This document shows positions 17,572 to 26,536 of a stretch of 64,000 nucleotides of DNA, one piece after another (positions within the stretch are counted from its first letter, which is position 1; every line of letters begins with the position of its first letter). The notes beneath the pieces are model-generated. The model saw only the letters and a program-made list of their open reading frames with translations. It ran no database searches and had not been told where the DNA came from. The DNA lies in contig NZ_JAHHZN010000005.1 of NCBI RefSeq assembly GCF_018760735.1, forward strand, positions 1 through 64,000, written 5' to 3'. The stretch comes from Hymenobacter piscis (GTDB taxonomy: Bacteria > Bacteroidota > Bacteroidia > Cytophagales > Hymenobacteraceae). Made by a program: the position numbers and the translations under genes.

Positions 17572-18642
17572 ATGCTAGATAAACTGGAGGCCATCCAACG
17601 GCGCTTTGAGGACGTGAGCGAGCAGCTTACGCAACCCGAAGCCATGAGCGACATGAAACGCTTCAAGGCCCTCAATAAGGAATACAAGGACCTCGGCAAA
17701 ATCGTGACCGAGTACAAGGCCTACCAGAACGTGCTGGCCAACATCGAAGGCGCCAAAGAGGTGATTTCGACCGAGAAGGACGAGGATTTCCGCCAGATGG
17801 CCAAGGACGAGCTGGAACTGCTCTACCCCGAGCAGGAGCGCCTGGAAGTGTACATCAAGGAGCTGCTCATCCCCAAAGACCCGAATGATAGCAAGGACGT
17901 TATCATGGAAATCCGGGCCGGGGCGGGCGGCGACGAGGCGGCCATCTTTGCCGGCGACCTGCAGCGTATGTACATGCGCTACGCCGAAAAGAACAACCTG
18001 CGCATGGACCTCATTGATGCCACCGAAGGCACTTCGGGCGGCTACAAGGAGATTATTCTGGCCGTGAAGGGCGAGGACGTGTACGGCAAGCTCAAGTTCG
18101 AGTCGGGGGTGCACCGCGTACAGCGGGTGCCGGCCACCGAAACCCAGGGCCGCATTCACACCTCCGTGGCGTCCATCGTGGTGATGCCCGAGGCCGAGGA
18201 ACTGGACGTGCAGATCGACATGAACGACGTGCGCAAGGACCTGTTCATGTCGTCGGGCCCCGGTGGGCAGTCGGTAAACACCACCTACTCGGCCGTGCGC
18301 CTCACCCACTTGCCCACCGGCCTGGTGGCCCAGTGCCAGGACCAGAAGTCGCAGCTCAAGAACTTCGATAAGGCCCTGCAGGTACTTCGCTCGCGCATCT
18401 ACGAAATTGAGCTGGCCAAAAAGAACGAAGCTGAAGGCGCGGCCCGCAAGAACATGATTGGCGGGGGCGACCGGTCGGATAAAATTCGCACCTACAATTA
18501 CCCCCAGGGCCGGGTAACCGACCACCGCATTGGCTTCACGGTGTACAACCTGGCCTCGGTGATGGACGGTAACATCGACGAATTTGTGGAGCAGCTGCGC
18601 CTGGCCGAAAGCGCCGAGCGTCTGCAGGAAGGTGTGGGGTAA
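17572..18642 (+). CDS. prfA: Peptide chain release factor 1
   Basis: A 356-residue class I release factor that ends translation at UAA and UAG. The GGQ motif is in [15 protein letters not shown]. The codon-reading PAT tripeptide in [13 protein letters not shown] identifies RF1 rather than RF2. The start at 17572 (MLDKLEAIQ) is the normal RF1 N-terminus and fits the promoter at 17515-17544. The neighbouring genes are unrelated. Confidence 0.97.
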   Translation: MLDKLEAIQRRFEDVSEQLTQPEAMSDMKRFKALNKEYKDLGKIVTEYKAYQNVLANIEGAKEVISTEKDEDFRQMAKDELELLYPEQERLEVYIKELLIPKDPNDSKDVIMEIRAGAGGDEAAIFAGDLQRMYMRYAEKNNLRMDLIDATEGTSGGYKEIILAVKGEDVYGKLKFESGVHRVQRVPATETQGRIHTSVASIVVMPEAEELDVQIDMNDVRKDLFMSSGPGGQSVNTTYSAVRLTHLPTGLVAQCQDQKSQLKNFDKALQVLRSRIYEIELAKKNEAEGAARKNMIGGGDRSDKIRTYNYPQGRVTDHRIGFTVYNLASVMDGNIDEFVEQLRLAESAERLQEGVG

Positions 18643-18665
18643 TTTTATTTACTCGCTGAGCGTTT

Positions 18666-18762
18666 GTCATCCTGAGCGCAGCGAAGGACCTTATCACGTT
18701 TGGGATTACCCCAAACGAACTCGTAGTAACGTGATAAGGTCCTTCGCTGCGCTCAGGATGAC
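18666..18762. repeat. Family B inverted repeat, copy 2
   Basis: Arms GTCATCCTGAGCGCAGCGAA plus CCTTATCACG and their complements, loop of about 35 nt. Related to the palindrome at 9751-9860. Confidence 0.85.
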
Positions 18763-18797
18763 CGTTTTATAGAGCTTCCAATCACTAAAAACCAGTT

Positions 18798-20306
18798 ATG
18801 CGCTTTCTGCTCCCGCTGCTGCTCGTTCTCTCGGCCTTGGTCACGGTGCTGCTGCCGGGCTGTGAGCCCAAGGAAGACCTGCTGACCACGGACAGCAGCG
18901 CCCGGCTGGAGTTCTCGCTCGACACGGTGAAGTTCGATACCGTGTTCGTGTCGGTGGGCACCGTGAGCAAGCGGCTGTGGGTGTACAACCGCAACGCCCG
19001 GGCCGTGCGGGTGTCGGAAATCAGCCTGCAAAGCCAGCCCGGCGTAACGTACAGCCTGCTGGTAAACGGCGACGCCGGCCTGACCCTGCGCGACGTGGAA
19101 ATCCGGGGCCGGGACAGCCTGCTGGTGCTAGTGCGCGCCACCATCGACCCCACGCCCACCGACACGAAACCGTTTCTGGTGGTGGATGACTTGCGGTTCC
19201 GTACTAACGGCAACGACCAGGCCGTGAAAGTGCTCAGCTACGGCCAGAATGCCTACTTCCACAACGCGGAGCGCATCGAGCGTAACACCACTTGGAAGGC
19301 CGACAAACCCCACGTGGTGTACAACTCCGTCGTGGTGGACTCGGCCGTGACGCTGACCATTGAGGCCGGAGCCCGGATTTACTCCCACGCGGGCTCGTTT
19401 CTGGTGGTGCGCGGCCAGCTGCTGTGCAACCCCACCTACCAGCCCACCGGCGAAATCAAGCCTGACGACCGCAACATTGTGCGCTTCCTGGGCGACCGGC
19501 GCGAGGCGTTCTACCGCGAAATTCCGGGCCAGTGGGGCGGGCTGGAGTTCGATGCCAGCAGCCACGACAACGTGGTGCGCTTCACCGAAATCAAGAACAG
19601 CGCTTTTGGGCTGCTCATCTTCAACCCCTTCAACCGCCAGCCCCACCCCGGCGTGCGGGTTGAAAACACGGAGTTCCGGAACGTCTCCAGCCTCAACGGC
19701 GGCTACTTTCTGGAAGGAGCGGCTCTGTTGGGTATTTCCGGCGACTTTCGGGTGCAGAATACGCTCATAACCAACTGCGAGCAGTACGCCGTATTCGGAG
19801 TGCAGGGCAGCCAGCTGCAGCTCGATTACTGCACCATTGCGAATTACACCCAGAGCAACCGCGACAAACCGTCAGTGCTGCTGGCGGCAGCCATTGAAAT
19901 CAACGGTGAGCAGCAACCCCCGGTCGCGCCGGCACTGACCCTGCGCAACTCCATTGTGTGGGGCAACATGCGCGAGGGAGAGGAGTTGAAGTTTGTGGAC
20001 GGCGAGCAGTACGCGGCCGCCATCAACATCCGCAACAGCGTGCTCCGCACCAAAGAGTACGAGCGCCCCGGCCCTTTAAATCAGCAGCGCAACGGCAACC
20101 TGCTCAACCCGGCGGAAGGTCCCAATTACCTGTTTAAAAGTACACCTGGCCGCTTTCGGGGCAAAGCCCTGGACTTTCAGCTCGATACCCTCTCGCCGGC
20201 CAGCAACCAGGCCCTGCCCCTGCCCGCCATCACCACCGACCTGCTCAACCGCCCCCGCAACCCCACCACCCCCGACATCGGCGCCTACGAACGGGTGAAT
20301 CAGTGA
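18798..20306 (+). CDS. Right-handed beta-helix lipoprotein
   Basis: A 502-residue surface lipoprotein with lipobox LLPGC. Residues up to about 170 form a beta-sandwich-like region (VSVGTVSKRLWVYNRNARAV). From there on, short repeats with Asn and Val ladders (NTEFRNVS, NTLITNCEQYAVFG, NSIVWGNM) mark a right-handed parallel beta-helix. The ending DIGAYER is the usual closing motif of choice-of-anchor/beta-helix proteins. Function unknown; such proteins often bind or cleave polysaccharide, but no catalytic site is recognised. The stop codon lies inside a GTGA tetranucleotide repeat, so slippage there would alter only the tail. Confidence 0.8.
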   Translation: MRFLLPLLLVLSALVTVLLPGCEPKEDLLTTDSSARLEFSLDTVKFDTVFVSVGTVSKRLWVYNRNARAVRVSEISLQSQPGVTYSLLVNGDAGLTLRDVEIRGRDSLLVLVRATIDPTPTDTKPFLVVDDLRFRTNGNDQAVKVLSYGQNAYFHNAERIERNTTWKADKPHVVYNSVVVDSAVTLTIEAGARIYSHAGSFLVVRGQLLCNPTYQPTGEIKPDDRNIVRFLGDRREAFYREIPGQWGGLEFDASSHDNVVRFTEIKNSAFGLLIFNPFNRQPHPGVRVENTEFRNVSSLNGGYFLEGAALLGISGDFRVQNTLITNCEQYAVFGVQGSQLQLDYCTIANYTQSNRDKPSVLLAAAIEINGEQQPPVAPALTLRNSIVWGNMREGEELKFVDGEQYAAAINIRNSVLRTKEYERPGPLNQQRNGNLLNPAEGPNYLFKSTPGRFRGKALDFQLDTLSPASNQALPLPAITTDLLNRPRNPTTPDIGAYERVNQ

Positions 20307-20339
20307 GTGAGTGAGTGAGTGAGTGAGTGAGTGAGTGAG
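20302..20339 (+). repeat. GTGA tetranucleotide microsatellite
   Basis: About nine tandem copies of GTGA. The first includes the TGA stop codon of the beta-helix gene. Confidence 0.95.
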
Positions 20340-20353
20340 AAGTAGGAAAACAG

Positions 20354-20477
20354 AACGTCATGCTGAGCGAAGGCGGAGCCGAAGTCGAAGCATCTCGCGT
20401 GCTGGCGTTGGAATGGTGACGCAACGAAGCACGCGAGATGCTTCGACTTCGGCTCCGCCTTCGCTCAGCATGACGTT
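20354..20477. repeat. Family A palindrome, copy 3
   Basis: Arms AACGTCATGCTGAGCGAAGG and complement, followed inward by GAAGCATCTCGCGTGC and complement. One of the best-preserved copies. Confidence 0.88.
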
Positions 20478-20479
20478 TA

Positions 20480-20552
20480 CTCACTTCCTCGCCTCCTCAC
20501 TTCCTCGCCTCCTCACTTCCTCGCCTCCTCACCCCATCACCTTCTCACTTCC
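20480..20552 (+). repeat. Pyrimidine-rich direct repeats
   Basis: Three tandem copies of about 16 nt (CTTCCTCGCCTCCTCA) followed by degenerate copies, directly before the yjbQ-like start codon. The same sequence style recurs at 36.9-37.1 kb and 52.3-52.5 kb. Confidence 0.85.
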
Positions 20553-20557
20553 AAAAA

Positions 20558-20980
20558 ATGCGCTTCTTCCAGAAAAGACTACGGCTGCCGGCGGTGAGCC
20601 GGGGTTTTCATCTGATTACCGATCTGCTGGTGGCTGAGCTGCCGGAGCTGGAGCAGCTGCAGGTAGGTACGGCCCAGTTCTTCATTCAACACACCTCCGC
20701 CAGCCTGAGCATCAACGAAAACGCCGACCCCACCGTGCGCCACGATTTCGAGCAGTTCTTCCAGCGGCTGGTACCGGAAAACGCGCCCTACTTCCGCCAC
20801 ACCCAGGAAGGTCCCGACGACATGCCGGCCCACCTCAAAGCCAGTCTGCTGGGCCACGCCGTGAGCGTGCCCATCAGCCGGGGAGAGCTGGCGCTGGGCA
20901 CCTGGCAGGGCATTTACCTGGGTGAGCACCGCACCCACGGGGGACGCCGCTGGGTGTTGGCCACGCTCATGGGGCAATAG
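20558..20980 (+). CDS. YjbQ (UPF0047) family protein
   Basis: A 140-residue protein of the YjbQ family, annotated as a secondary thiamine-phosphate synthase, with a beta-barrel-like fold. Diagnostic segments are QFFIQHTSASLSINENADP, HLKASLLGHAV and LGTWQGIYLGEHR. Length is normal. The start lies right after the pyrimidine-rich repeat. No thiamine gene is adjacent and no TPP riboswitch was seen, so its cellular role here is open. Confidence 0.9.
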   Translation: MRFFQKRLRLPAVSRGFHLITDLLVAELPELEQLQVGTAQFFIQHTSASLSINENADPTVRHDFEQFFQRLVPENAPYFRHTQEGPDDMPAHLKASLLGHAVSVPISRGELALGTWQGIYLGEHRTHGGRRWVLATLMGQ

Positions 20981-21079
20981 GCTCAGCTGACCGGCAACCA
21001 CCTCTCACTGGGCGCGGGTCGGGCTGGCGCCGCCGACCAAACCCAACCCGTTCGCGTATAGGTAGGCAAATACCCGCTT

Positions 21080-21634
21080 ATGCTCGTTGCCTTTCTGCTT
21101 TCCTTTCTTGAAGTAGCCGGTCCCGCGCTACCGTTGGCCGAAGCGCCGGCCCCTACGCGGCCAGCCCCGGCCACCCGGGCACCACGGACCCGCCAGACTT
21201 CTCCACGGGGGCAGCGGGCGCCTGGGCCCACGCTCGTGCGCCTGACCAACGATTCGGTGGCCGGACGGCCGTTCGGGCCGGAGCCCACGGTACGGGAACT
21301 GCTGACTGCGGGCGGGCGGGTAGTGTCGCGCCGGCCCTGCCGCAACCTCTACGAAGCCAACCAGACCGATACTCTGCTGCTGGTGCGCCACCAGGGCAAC
21401 GTATTCGAGTTTTACCGCGCGCCGGAAAAGGACCTGCTGCGGGATGCCAGAGTTATTAATTTCCAGACTGCTTACGGCCGCCGCCTGCGTCACCGGCTGG
21501 CGGCCGCCCACCGCCCCAAGCCGGGGGCTACGGCCAACGTCCGCATCGGCGACACGGAGCGCATCAATTACGTGTCAGTTATTTACCGAAGCGGTCAGCT
21601 CCGCGCCGTACACGTGCAGCCCTACGCCGAGTAA
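21080..21634 (+). CDS. Hypothetical secreted protein
   Basis: A 184-residue protein not recognised. It has an N-terminal hydrophobic signal-like segment (MLVAFLLSFLEVAG), then a Pro/Ala/Arg/Thr-rich linker to about residue 50. A basic C-terminal domain has Arg-rich stretches (AYGRRLRHRLAAAHRPK). The linker composition suggests an exported protein. A strong terminator follows at 21682-21718. The 100 nt before it hold only small hairpins. Confidence 0.6.
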   Translation: MLVAFLLSFLEVAGPALPLAEAPAPTRPAPATRAPRTRQTSPRGQRAPGPTLVRLTNDSVAGRPFGPEPTVRELLTAGGRVVSRRPCRNLYEANQTDTLLLVRHQGNVFEFYRAPEKDLLRDARVINFQTAYGRRLRHRLAAAHRPKPGATANVRIGDTERINYVSVIYRSGQLRAVHVQPYAE

Positions 21635-21681
21635 GTCTCTGGTCTCAGCAGATTTCCAGTCCCAGCCTCGGCCCCGCTACA

Positions 21682-21718
21682 AAAAGCGCCCCGGCAGCAG
21701 TTGTTGCCGGGGCGCTTT
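21682..21718. terminator. Bidirectional terminator
   Basis: Stem AAAAGCGCCCCGGC and complement, 9-nt loop. It lies between convergent genes. Confidence 0.85.
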
Positions 21719-21736
21719 TAGGAATATGGTGCCACG

Positions 21737-22309
21737 CTACTGTACTGTGCCCCGCACGGCGTAATGCACCGAATCAAAGAGAATCAGCTTTTGCACGCCC
21801 GTGACGCGGTAGGTGGCGAGCAGGCCGTTCTGGTAGTGCATTTCCAGTTGCTTGGCCGAATACACCAGCGGGTTGTCCTGGGCCACAGTAGCGGTGAGCT
21901 CCTGCACCTGCGCCCCCTGGCTGAGTACCGAAAGCTGCTCCACAGGATGGTCGGTGCCGGGGCGGCGGCGGTAGGTGCGCCGGAGGGTGCCCCCGGGCAG
22001 CGCTACGGAATCAACGGCGTAGAGGCCGCGCAGGGCCGGTTTGTTGATGTCAGCCTGCTGGAAAATCTGGAGTTCCTTGGTCCAGTCCGTTTGCGCTACC
22101 CGCGTGGTTTCGAGCTGGCCGTCGCGCAGCAGCACCTGCTTTTCCACCACCGGCCGGCGCTGGTCGAGCCGGCTGCTCTGGGCTTTGAGCAGACCCGGCA
22201 CATCAAAGTACGCCGTGCGGCGGGCCGCCGGATCGGGGGCCGGCTCGCCGGGGCCACAGGCGGCCAGCAGGCTCAGGGCGGCCAGCCCGCCGAAGGACGC
22301 CTTACGCAT
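21737..22309 (-). CDS. Hypothetical lipoprotein
   Basis: A 190-residue lipoprotein (lipobox LLAAC) of unknown function. Charged and Gln-rich segments alternate with predicted strands. Its start overlaps the last 8 nt of gpmI on the same strand, so it is co-transcribed and probably translationally coupled with that housekeeping gene. That arrangement says little about its role. Terminated by the 21682-21718 hairpin. Confidence 0.72.
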   Translation of the reverse strand: MRKASFGGLAALSLLAACGPGEPAPDPAARRTAYFDVPGLLKAQSSRLDQRRPVVEKQVLLRDGQLETTRVAQTDWTKELQIFQQADINKPALRGLYAVDSVALPGGTLRRTYRRRPGTDHPVEQLSVLSQGAQVQELTATVAQDNPLVYSAKQLEMHYQNGLLATYRVTGVQKLILFDSVHYAVRGTVQ

Positions 22310-23849
22310 TCGGGGCGGTGGCGGGCTGGAGCAGGCTCTGGCCGGTCATGGCTCCGGGCTGCGGCACGCCCATAAGCTGAAGCACGGTAGGAGCAATGTC
22401 GCCGAGTTTGCCGTCGGTGAGCGTGCCCAGATACGCGTTACTGGCCAGAATGCAGGGCACCAGGTTAGTAGTATGGGCCGTGTTGGGCGTGCCGTCGGGG
22501 TTGATCATCATGTCGGCGTTGCCGTGGTCGGCAATGACGAGGCAGGCGTAGTCGGCGGCCAGGGCGGCTTCTATCACGCCCCGGGCGCATTCGTCCACCG
22601 CTTCGGCGGCGCGCACGGCCGCCCCGAATACGCCGGTGTGGCCCACCATATCGGCATTGGCAAAGTTGAGGACCACGAAATCGGCCGAGCGCTGCGCAAG
22701 TTCCGGTACCAGGGCGTCGCGCAGCTCGTAGGCGCTCATCTCGGGTTGCAGGTCGTAGGTGGCTACCTTGGGCGAGTTGCGCATGATGCGCTTTTCGCCC
22801 TCGAACTCCACCTCGCGCCCGCCCGAGAAAAAGAACGTCACGTGCGGATACTTCTCCGTTTCGGCCATCCGGATCTGGGTTTTGCCGTGGGCGGCCAGCA
22901 CTTCGCCCAGTGTCTGCTCCAGGTTATCCTTCTCAAAAATGGCCCTGACGCCGCTGAAGGTGGCGTCGTAGTTGGTCATGGTAAGGTAGTGCAGGTTCAG
23001 CCGGTGCATGTGGAAGGCATGAAAATCCTGCTGGGTCAGGGCCTCGGTTATCTGCCGGCCCCGGTCGGTGCGGAAGTTGAAGCAGATGACCACGTCGCCC
23101 TCCTGGATGGTGGCCAGGGGCGTGCCGTCGTCGCCTACTTTCACAATCGGCTTGAGAAACTCATCGGTCACGCCCTCCTTGTAGGAGTCGAGCATGCTCT
23201 GAATCAGGTTCTGCGACGGCGTACCCTGGCCGTTTACCAGCAGGTCGTAGGCAATTTTCACCCGTTCCCAGCGGCTGTCGCGGTCCATGGCGTAGTAGCG
23301 CCCCACGATGGAAGCAATCTTGCCGCTGGCACCGCGCTGCAGGTGCTGCTCCAGCTCGTTCACGTAGCTCACGCCCCCCTTGGGGTCGGTGTCGCGGCCG
23401 TCGGTGAAGGCGTGGATGAACACGTTGTGCACGTCCTGGTCGTGGGCAATGGTGCAGAGTGCCTTCAGGTGCTCGAGGTGGGAGTGCACGCCGCCGTCGG
23501 AGAGCAGGCCCATCAGGTGCACGGGTTTGTTATTGAGGCGGGCGTACTCCAGGGCCTGGGTCAGGGCCGGAACGGTGCCCAGCTTCCGCTCCCGGATGGC
23601 CTTGTTGACGCGCACCAGATCCTGGTACACCACGCGGCCGGCCCCAATGTTCATGTGGCCGACTTCGGAGTTGCCCATCTGCCCGTCGGGCAGGCCCACG
23701 GCTTCGCCGGAGGCGTGCAGGCGGCTGTGCGGAAAGCGCTGAAAGAGAGAATCGACAAACGGCGTGCGTGCCTGATCAATGGCCGATACCTCCTTGTTCT
23801 GCGCCAGACCCCAGCCGTCCAGAATTACCAACAATACCTGTTTGTTCAT
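22302..23849 (-). CDS. gpmI: 2,3-bisphosphoglycerate-independent phosphoglycerate mutase
   Basis: A 515-residue cofactor-independent mutase interconverting 3- and 2-phosphoglycerate in glycolysis. It belongs to the alkaline-phosphatase superfamily and needs two Mn or Zn ions. The metal-binding start VILDGWGL and the catalytic serine in GNSEVGHMNIGAGR are present, as are HTGVFGAAVRAAE and VIADHGNAD. Length is typical. A -7 promoter element, TATCTTTG, ends 5 nt before the ATG (23855-23862), so transcription may begin at or next to the start codon. Confidence 0.97.
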   Translation of the reverse strand: MNKQVLLVILDGWGLAQNKEVSAIDQARTPFVDSLFQRFPHSRLHASGEAVGLPDGQMGNSEVGHMNIGAGRVVYQDLVRVNKAIRERKLGTVPALTQALEYARLNNKPVHLMGLLSDGGVHSHLEHLKALCTIAHDQDVHNVFIHAFTDGRDTDPKGGVSYVNELEQHLQRGASGKIASIVGRYYAMDRDSRWERVKIAYDLLVNGQGTPSQNLIQSMLDSYKEGVTDEFLKPIVKVGDDGTPLATIQEGDVVICFNFRTDRGRQITEALTQQDFHAFHMHRLNLHYLTMTNYDATFSGVRAIFEKDNLEQTLGEVLAAHGKTQIRMAETEKYPHVTFFFSGGREVEFEGEKRIMRNSPKVATYDLQPEMSAYELRDALVPELAQRSADFVVLNFANADMVGHTGVFGAAVRAAEAVDECARGVIEAALAADYACLVIADHGNADMMINPDGTPNTAHTTNLVPCILASNAYLGTLTDGKLGDIAPTVLQLMGVPQPGAMTGQSLLQPATAPNA

Positions 23850-23854
23850 GTGGG

Positions 23855-23862
23855 CAAAGATA
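23855..23862 (-). promoter_or_regulatory. Promoter -7 element of gpmI
   Basis: TATCTTTG on the minus strand matches TAnnTTTG perfectly and ends 5 nt before the start codon. The mRNA would be leaderless or almost so. No clear -33 element was seen. Confidence 0.45.
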
Positions 23863-23995
23863 GGCCAGATGGGGCAAAACGCCCGCGTTTTTCCCTAACT
23901 TGGCTGCCAGTACCCCGGGCCGATGACCGGCTCTGGCAGCAAGCTACAGCTTGGCACCATTTTAGCACACCGCATGCCGAACTCTTTACGCTAGT

Positions 23996-24397
23996 ATGAA
24001 ACGTACTTTCTTTTTGGCTTTCGCCCTGGTTTGCAGCCTGCTGCTGTCGGTGGGTGCGCTGGCGCAGGGGGAAGCCTTCGGCCCCGTCCGGACGGCCATC
24101 CGCAACAGCAGCTCCCGCGAGCTGGCCCAGTTCTTCGCCCCGGCCGTGGAGCTGAGCTTCGATGGCGATAAGCAGAGCTACAGCGCCACCCAGGCCGAGT
24201 TTGTGATGAAGGACTTCTTCGCCAAACATTCGCCCGCTTCCTTCGACTTCATTCACTACGGCGGCAGCAATGAAGGCACGCCCTACGCCGTGGGTAAGTA
24301 CACCGGTAAAAGCGGTTCTTACCGCATGTTCGTGAAAATGAAACAGGCGGGCGGCAGCCTCAAAATTGCCACCATTGATTTTACGAAGGAAGACTAA
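23996..24397 (+). CDS. DUF4783-type secreted protein
   Basis: A 133-residue secreted protein with a clear signal peptide (FALVCSLLLSVGALAQ). The mature domain is an NTF2-like fold of the DUF4783 type, with segments NSSSRELAQFFAPAVELSFDG and FVMKDFFAKHSP. Such proteins lie in the periplasm of Bacteroidetes and have no known activity. It is single, with its own terminator at 24426-24457. Confidence 0.85.
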   Translation: MKRTFFLAFALVCSLLLSVGALAQGEAFGPVRTAIRNSSSRELAQFFAPAVELSFDGDKQSYSATQAEFVMKDFFAKHSPASFDFIHYGGSNEGTPYAVGKYTGKSGSYRMFVKMKQAGGSLKIATIDFTKED

Positions 24398-24425
24398 CCG
24401 TCGCCTTCCGAAGCTACCTCAACCA

Positions 24426-24457
24426 GTACCGCGGCACCTCTCCGCGGTACTTTTTTT
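24426..24457 (+). terminator. Intrinsic terminator
   Basis: Perfect 9-bp stem GTACCGCGG, 7-nt loop, seven Ts. It ends the DUF4783 transcript. Confidence 0.9.
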
Positions 24458-24519
24458 GTGCCCTGCGGCCCCGGGGGCGCGCTTTGTGAATAAGAAGCCG
24501 GGGAACGGCCCGTTTTTGC

Positions 24520-24527
24520 TATTTTTG
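24520..24527 (+). promoter_or_regulatory. Promoter -7 element of nadC
   Basis: TATTTTTG matches TAnnTTTG and ends 4 nt before the GTG start codon. It implies a leaderless mRNA if used. No -33 element at normal spacing. Confidence 0.4.
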
Positions 24528-24531
24528 CCCC

Positions 24532-25392
24532 GTGCAAACGCCCTCCTACCTCACCCCGGAAGCTCTGTCCACCTTCATTCGCACGGCCCTGGCCGAAGAT
24601 GTCGGCGACGGAGACCATTCGGCGCTGTCGGCCATTCCGGCCGAGGCGCGCAACCGTGCCCACCTGCTCGTGAAGGATGCCGGCGTACTGGCCGGCGTGG
24701 AGCTGGCCCGCCACATCTTCCGGTTCGTGGATGCTGACCTGACGGTGGAGGTCCGCCTTGAGGACGGGGCCCGGGTGCAGTACGGCGACGTGGCCTTTGT
24801 AGTGGAAGGCCGGGCCCGCAGCATCCTCACGGCCGAGCGCCTGGTGCTCAACTGCATGCAGCGCATGAGCGGCATTGCCACCCGCACGGCCCACCTGGTG
24901 AGCCTGCTGGCCGGCACCGAGGCCCGCCTGCTCGATACCCGCAAAACCACCCCCAACTTCCGCCTGCCCGAAAAATGGGCCGTGCTTATCGGGGGCGGCG
25001 TAAATCACCGCTACGGCCTCTTCGATATGATTATCCTCAAGGATAACCACGTGGATTATGCCGGGGGCATCCGGCAGGCCATTGAGGCCTCGCAGGCCTA
25101 CCTGGCGCAAACCGGCCGCCAACTGCCCATTGAAGTGGAAACCCGCACCCTGGCCGAGGTGCAGCAGGTGCTCGATACCGGCGGCGTCAGCCGCATCATG
25201 CTCGACAACATGCCGCCCGCCCAGCTGCGCGAGGCCGTGGCCCTGGTAGCCGGCCGCTTCCCGCTGGAAGCCAGCGGCGGCATCACGGAGGAAACCATTG
25301 CCGACGTGGCCGCTACCGGCGTCGATTACATTTCCGTCGGGGCCCTGACCCACTCCATCCGGAGCCTCGACCTGAGTCTGAAAGCGTTTTAA
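24532..25392 (+). CDS. nadC: Nicotinate-nucleotide pyrophosphorylase (carboxylating)
   Basis: A 286-residue quinolinate phosphoribosyltransferase, the last de novo step to nicotinate mononucleotide in NAD synthesis. Family motifs are present in order: EDVGDGDHSA, LNCMQRMSGIAT, DTRKTTPNFR, GGGVNHRYGL, ILKDNH, EVETRTLAEV and ASGGI. The start is GTG at 24532; the next ATG is far inside the fold. A possible -7 element abuts it. The neighbours are not NAD genes. Confidence 0.96.
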   Translation: MQTPSYLTPEALSTFIRTALAEDVGDGDHSALSAIPAEARNRAHLLVKDAGVLAGVELARHIFRFVDADLTVEVRLEDGARVQYGDVAFVVEGRARSILTAERLVLNCMQRMSGIATRTAHLVSLLAGTEARLLDTRKTTPNFRLPEKWAVLIGGGVNHRYGLFDMIILKDNHVDYAGGIRQAIEASQAYLAQTGRQLPIEVETRTLAEVQQVLDTGGVSRIMLDNMPPAQLREAVALVAGRFPLEASGGITEETIADVAATGVDYISVGALTHSIRSLDLSLKAF

Positions 25393-25395
25393 ATG

Positions 25396-25482
25396 AGTTG
25401 TCAGTTATCAGTTGCCGGTTGTTAGTCATGAAATAAACTGACGACTGGCAACTGATAACTGGCAACTGACAACTGATAACTA
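25396..25482. repeat. Family C inverted repeat, copy 3
   Basis: Iterated GTTGTCAGTTATCAGTTGCC words on the left and their complements on the right. The right arm ends at the next start codon. Confidence 0.82.
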
Positions 25483-26097
25483 ATGCAACTTCCCAACCAA
25501 CGCGGCGGGGGCTACCGGCAGCAGCAGCAAGGTGCTTCGCCCATGGCCATCCGCACCAAAAAACACCAGCTCGACACCGACACCTACACCCGCCTGGCCA
25601 TGGCCCGGGTATGGCGCCGCGAGTGGTGGTACGCCCTGATTCCCTTCGCGGTGGGCCTGCTGCCGGCTCTCATCTGGCCCTCGTGGTGGTGGCTGGCCTC
25701 GGCCCTGGTGCTCACCCTGGTGTACGTGCTCTTCCGCTCGGCCCAGGTGACGGGCGTCACGCAGGTAGAGCAAACCAAGCCACTCTTCGAGAAGCTGGCC
25801 TACGAGTTCGACAACAAGCAGATTGTGCTCCGCCGCAACGAAAAGGAAGGCATGCGCCTGACCTGGGACATGATTGGCACCGCCAAGCGCGAAGCCGACG
25901 GCTATCTGCTCTCGTTGCAGACGCCCGAGTTGCCGGCCGAGTTGGTGGGCTGGAAGCGCTGGATGGCCAAAACCTTCGACACGCCCATCTTTATTCAGGT
26001 GCCCGACCGTATCTTCAACTCCGGGACCGATCAGAAGCTGTTCGATGCCATGCTGCGCCGCAAGAACCTGCTGCCCGGCGGGGCGGCCACGGCCTAG
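25483..26097 (+). CDS. YcxB-like membrane protein
   Basis: A 204-residue inner-membrane protein with two adjacent membrane helices at about residues 50-90 (WWYALIPFAVGLLPALIW, WWLASALVLTLVYVLF). A C-terminal soluble domain follows (EFDNKQIVLRRNEKEGMRLTW... TPIFIQVPDRIF) of the YcxB-like type. Function unknown. The chosen ATG abuts a repeat; a second in-frame ATG at 25543 would drop a Gln-rich N-terminus and is equally possible. The next two genes follow closely. Confidence 0.78.
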   Translation: MQLPNQRGGGYRQQQQGASPMAIRTKKHQLDTDTYTRLAMARVWRREWWYALIPFAVGLLPALIWPSWWWLASALVLTLVYVLFRSAQVTGVTQVEQTKPLFEKLAYEFDNKQIVLRRNEKEGMRLTWDMIGTAKREADGYLLSLQTPELPAELVGWKRWMAKTFDTPIFIQVPDRIFNSGTDQKLFDAMLRRKNLLPGGAATA

Positions 26098-26155
26098 GTG
26101 CTCCGGCTCCCGTCTTACCTCTCGTTTACTTCACGAATCACCGTTTTTTCTTCCC

Positions 26156-26533
26156 ATGACCAAGCAACTCGCCCTTTCCGCCCTGGCCCTGGCTACCCTG
26201 GCCCTGAACGCGTGCAGCAGCGAACCATCGGACTGGCGTCCCGACAAGAAAGTATCCGTTGATATGGTAGAGCCCGGCAGCCGCTCCTCCGATAGCTTCG
26301 ATCAGGGCACGGCTGAAGCTGCCCATCAGGCGAAAGGCGGCGCCATTGCCGAGCCCATCAACTCCGGCGTGACCCTCGACGAGACCGACCACAGCCAGGG
26401 CGTTTCGGCCGAGGAAGTGCGCACGGCTGATGCCGCTGATGCCGCCCAGACCAACAACGCCGAAGCCATCCGGAGCGTGCGCAAGCCTTCCGACACGACG
26501 GCCACCAAGGCGCCTAACGGGCTGAAAAAGTAG
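26156..26533 (+). CDS. Hypothetical lipoprotein
   Basis: A 125-residue lipoprotein (lipobox LNAC). The mature part is acidic, Ala/Asp/Thr-rich and probably disordered, without recognisable domain. The next gene starts 3 nt after its stop codon, so they form an operon. The 58-nt gap upstream leaves room for a promoter, but no clear element was seen. Confidence 0.75.
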   Translation: MTKQLALSALALATLALNACSSEPSDWRPDKKVSVDMVEPGSRSSDSFDQGTAEAAHQAKGGAIAEPINSGVTLDETDHSQGVSAEEVRTADAADAAQTNNAEAIRSVRKPSDTTATKAPNGLKK

Positions 26534-26536
26534 GCT

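Noticed and set aside
22041..23999. 652-residue open frame opposite gpmI
   Set aside because: Same artefact; gpmI on the other strand has all catalytic motifs.
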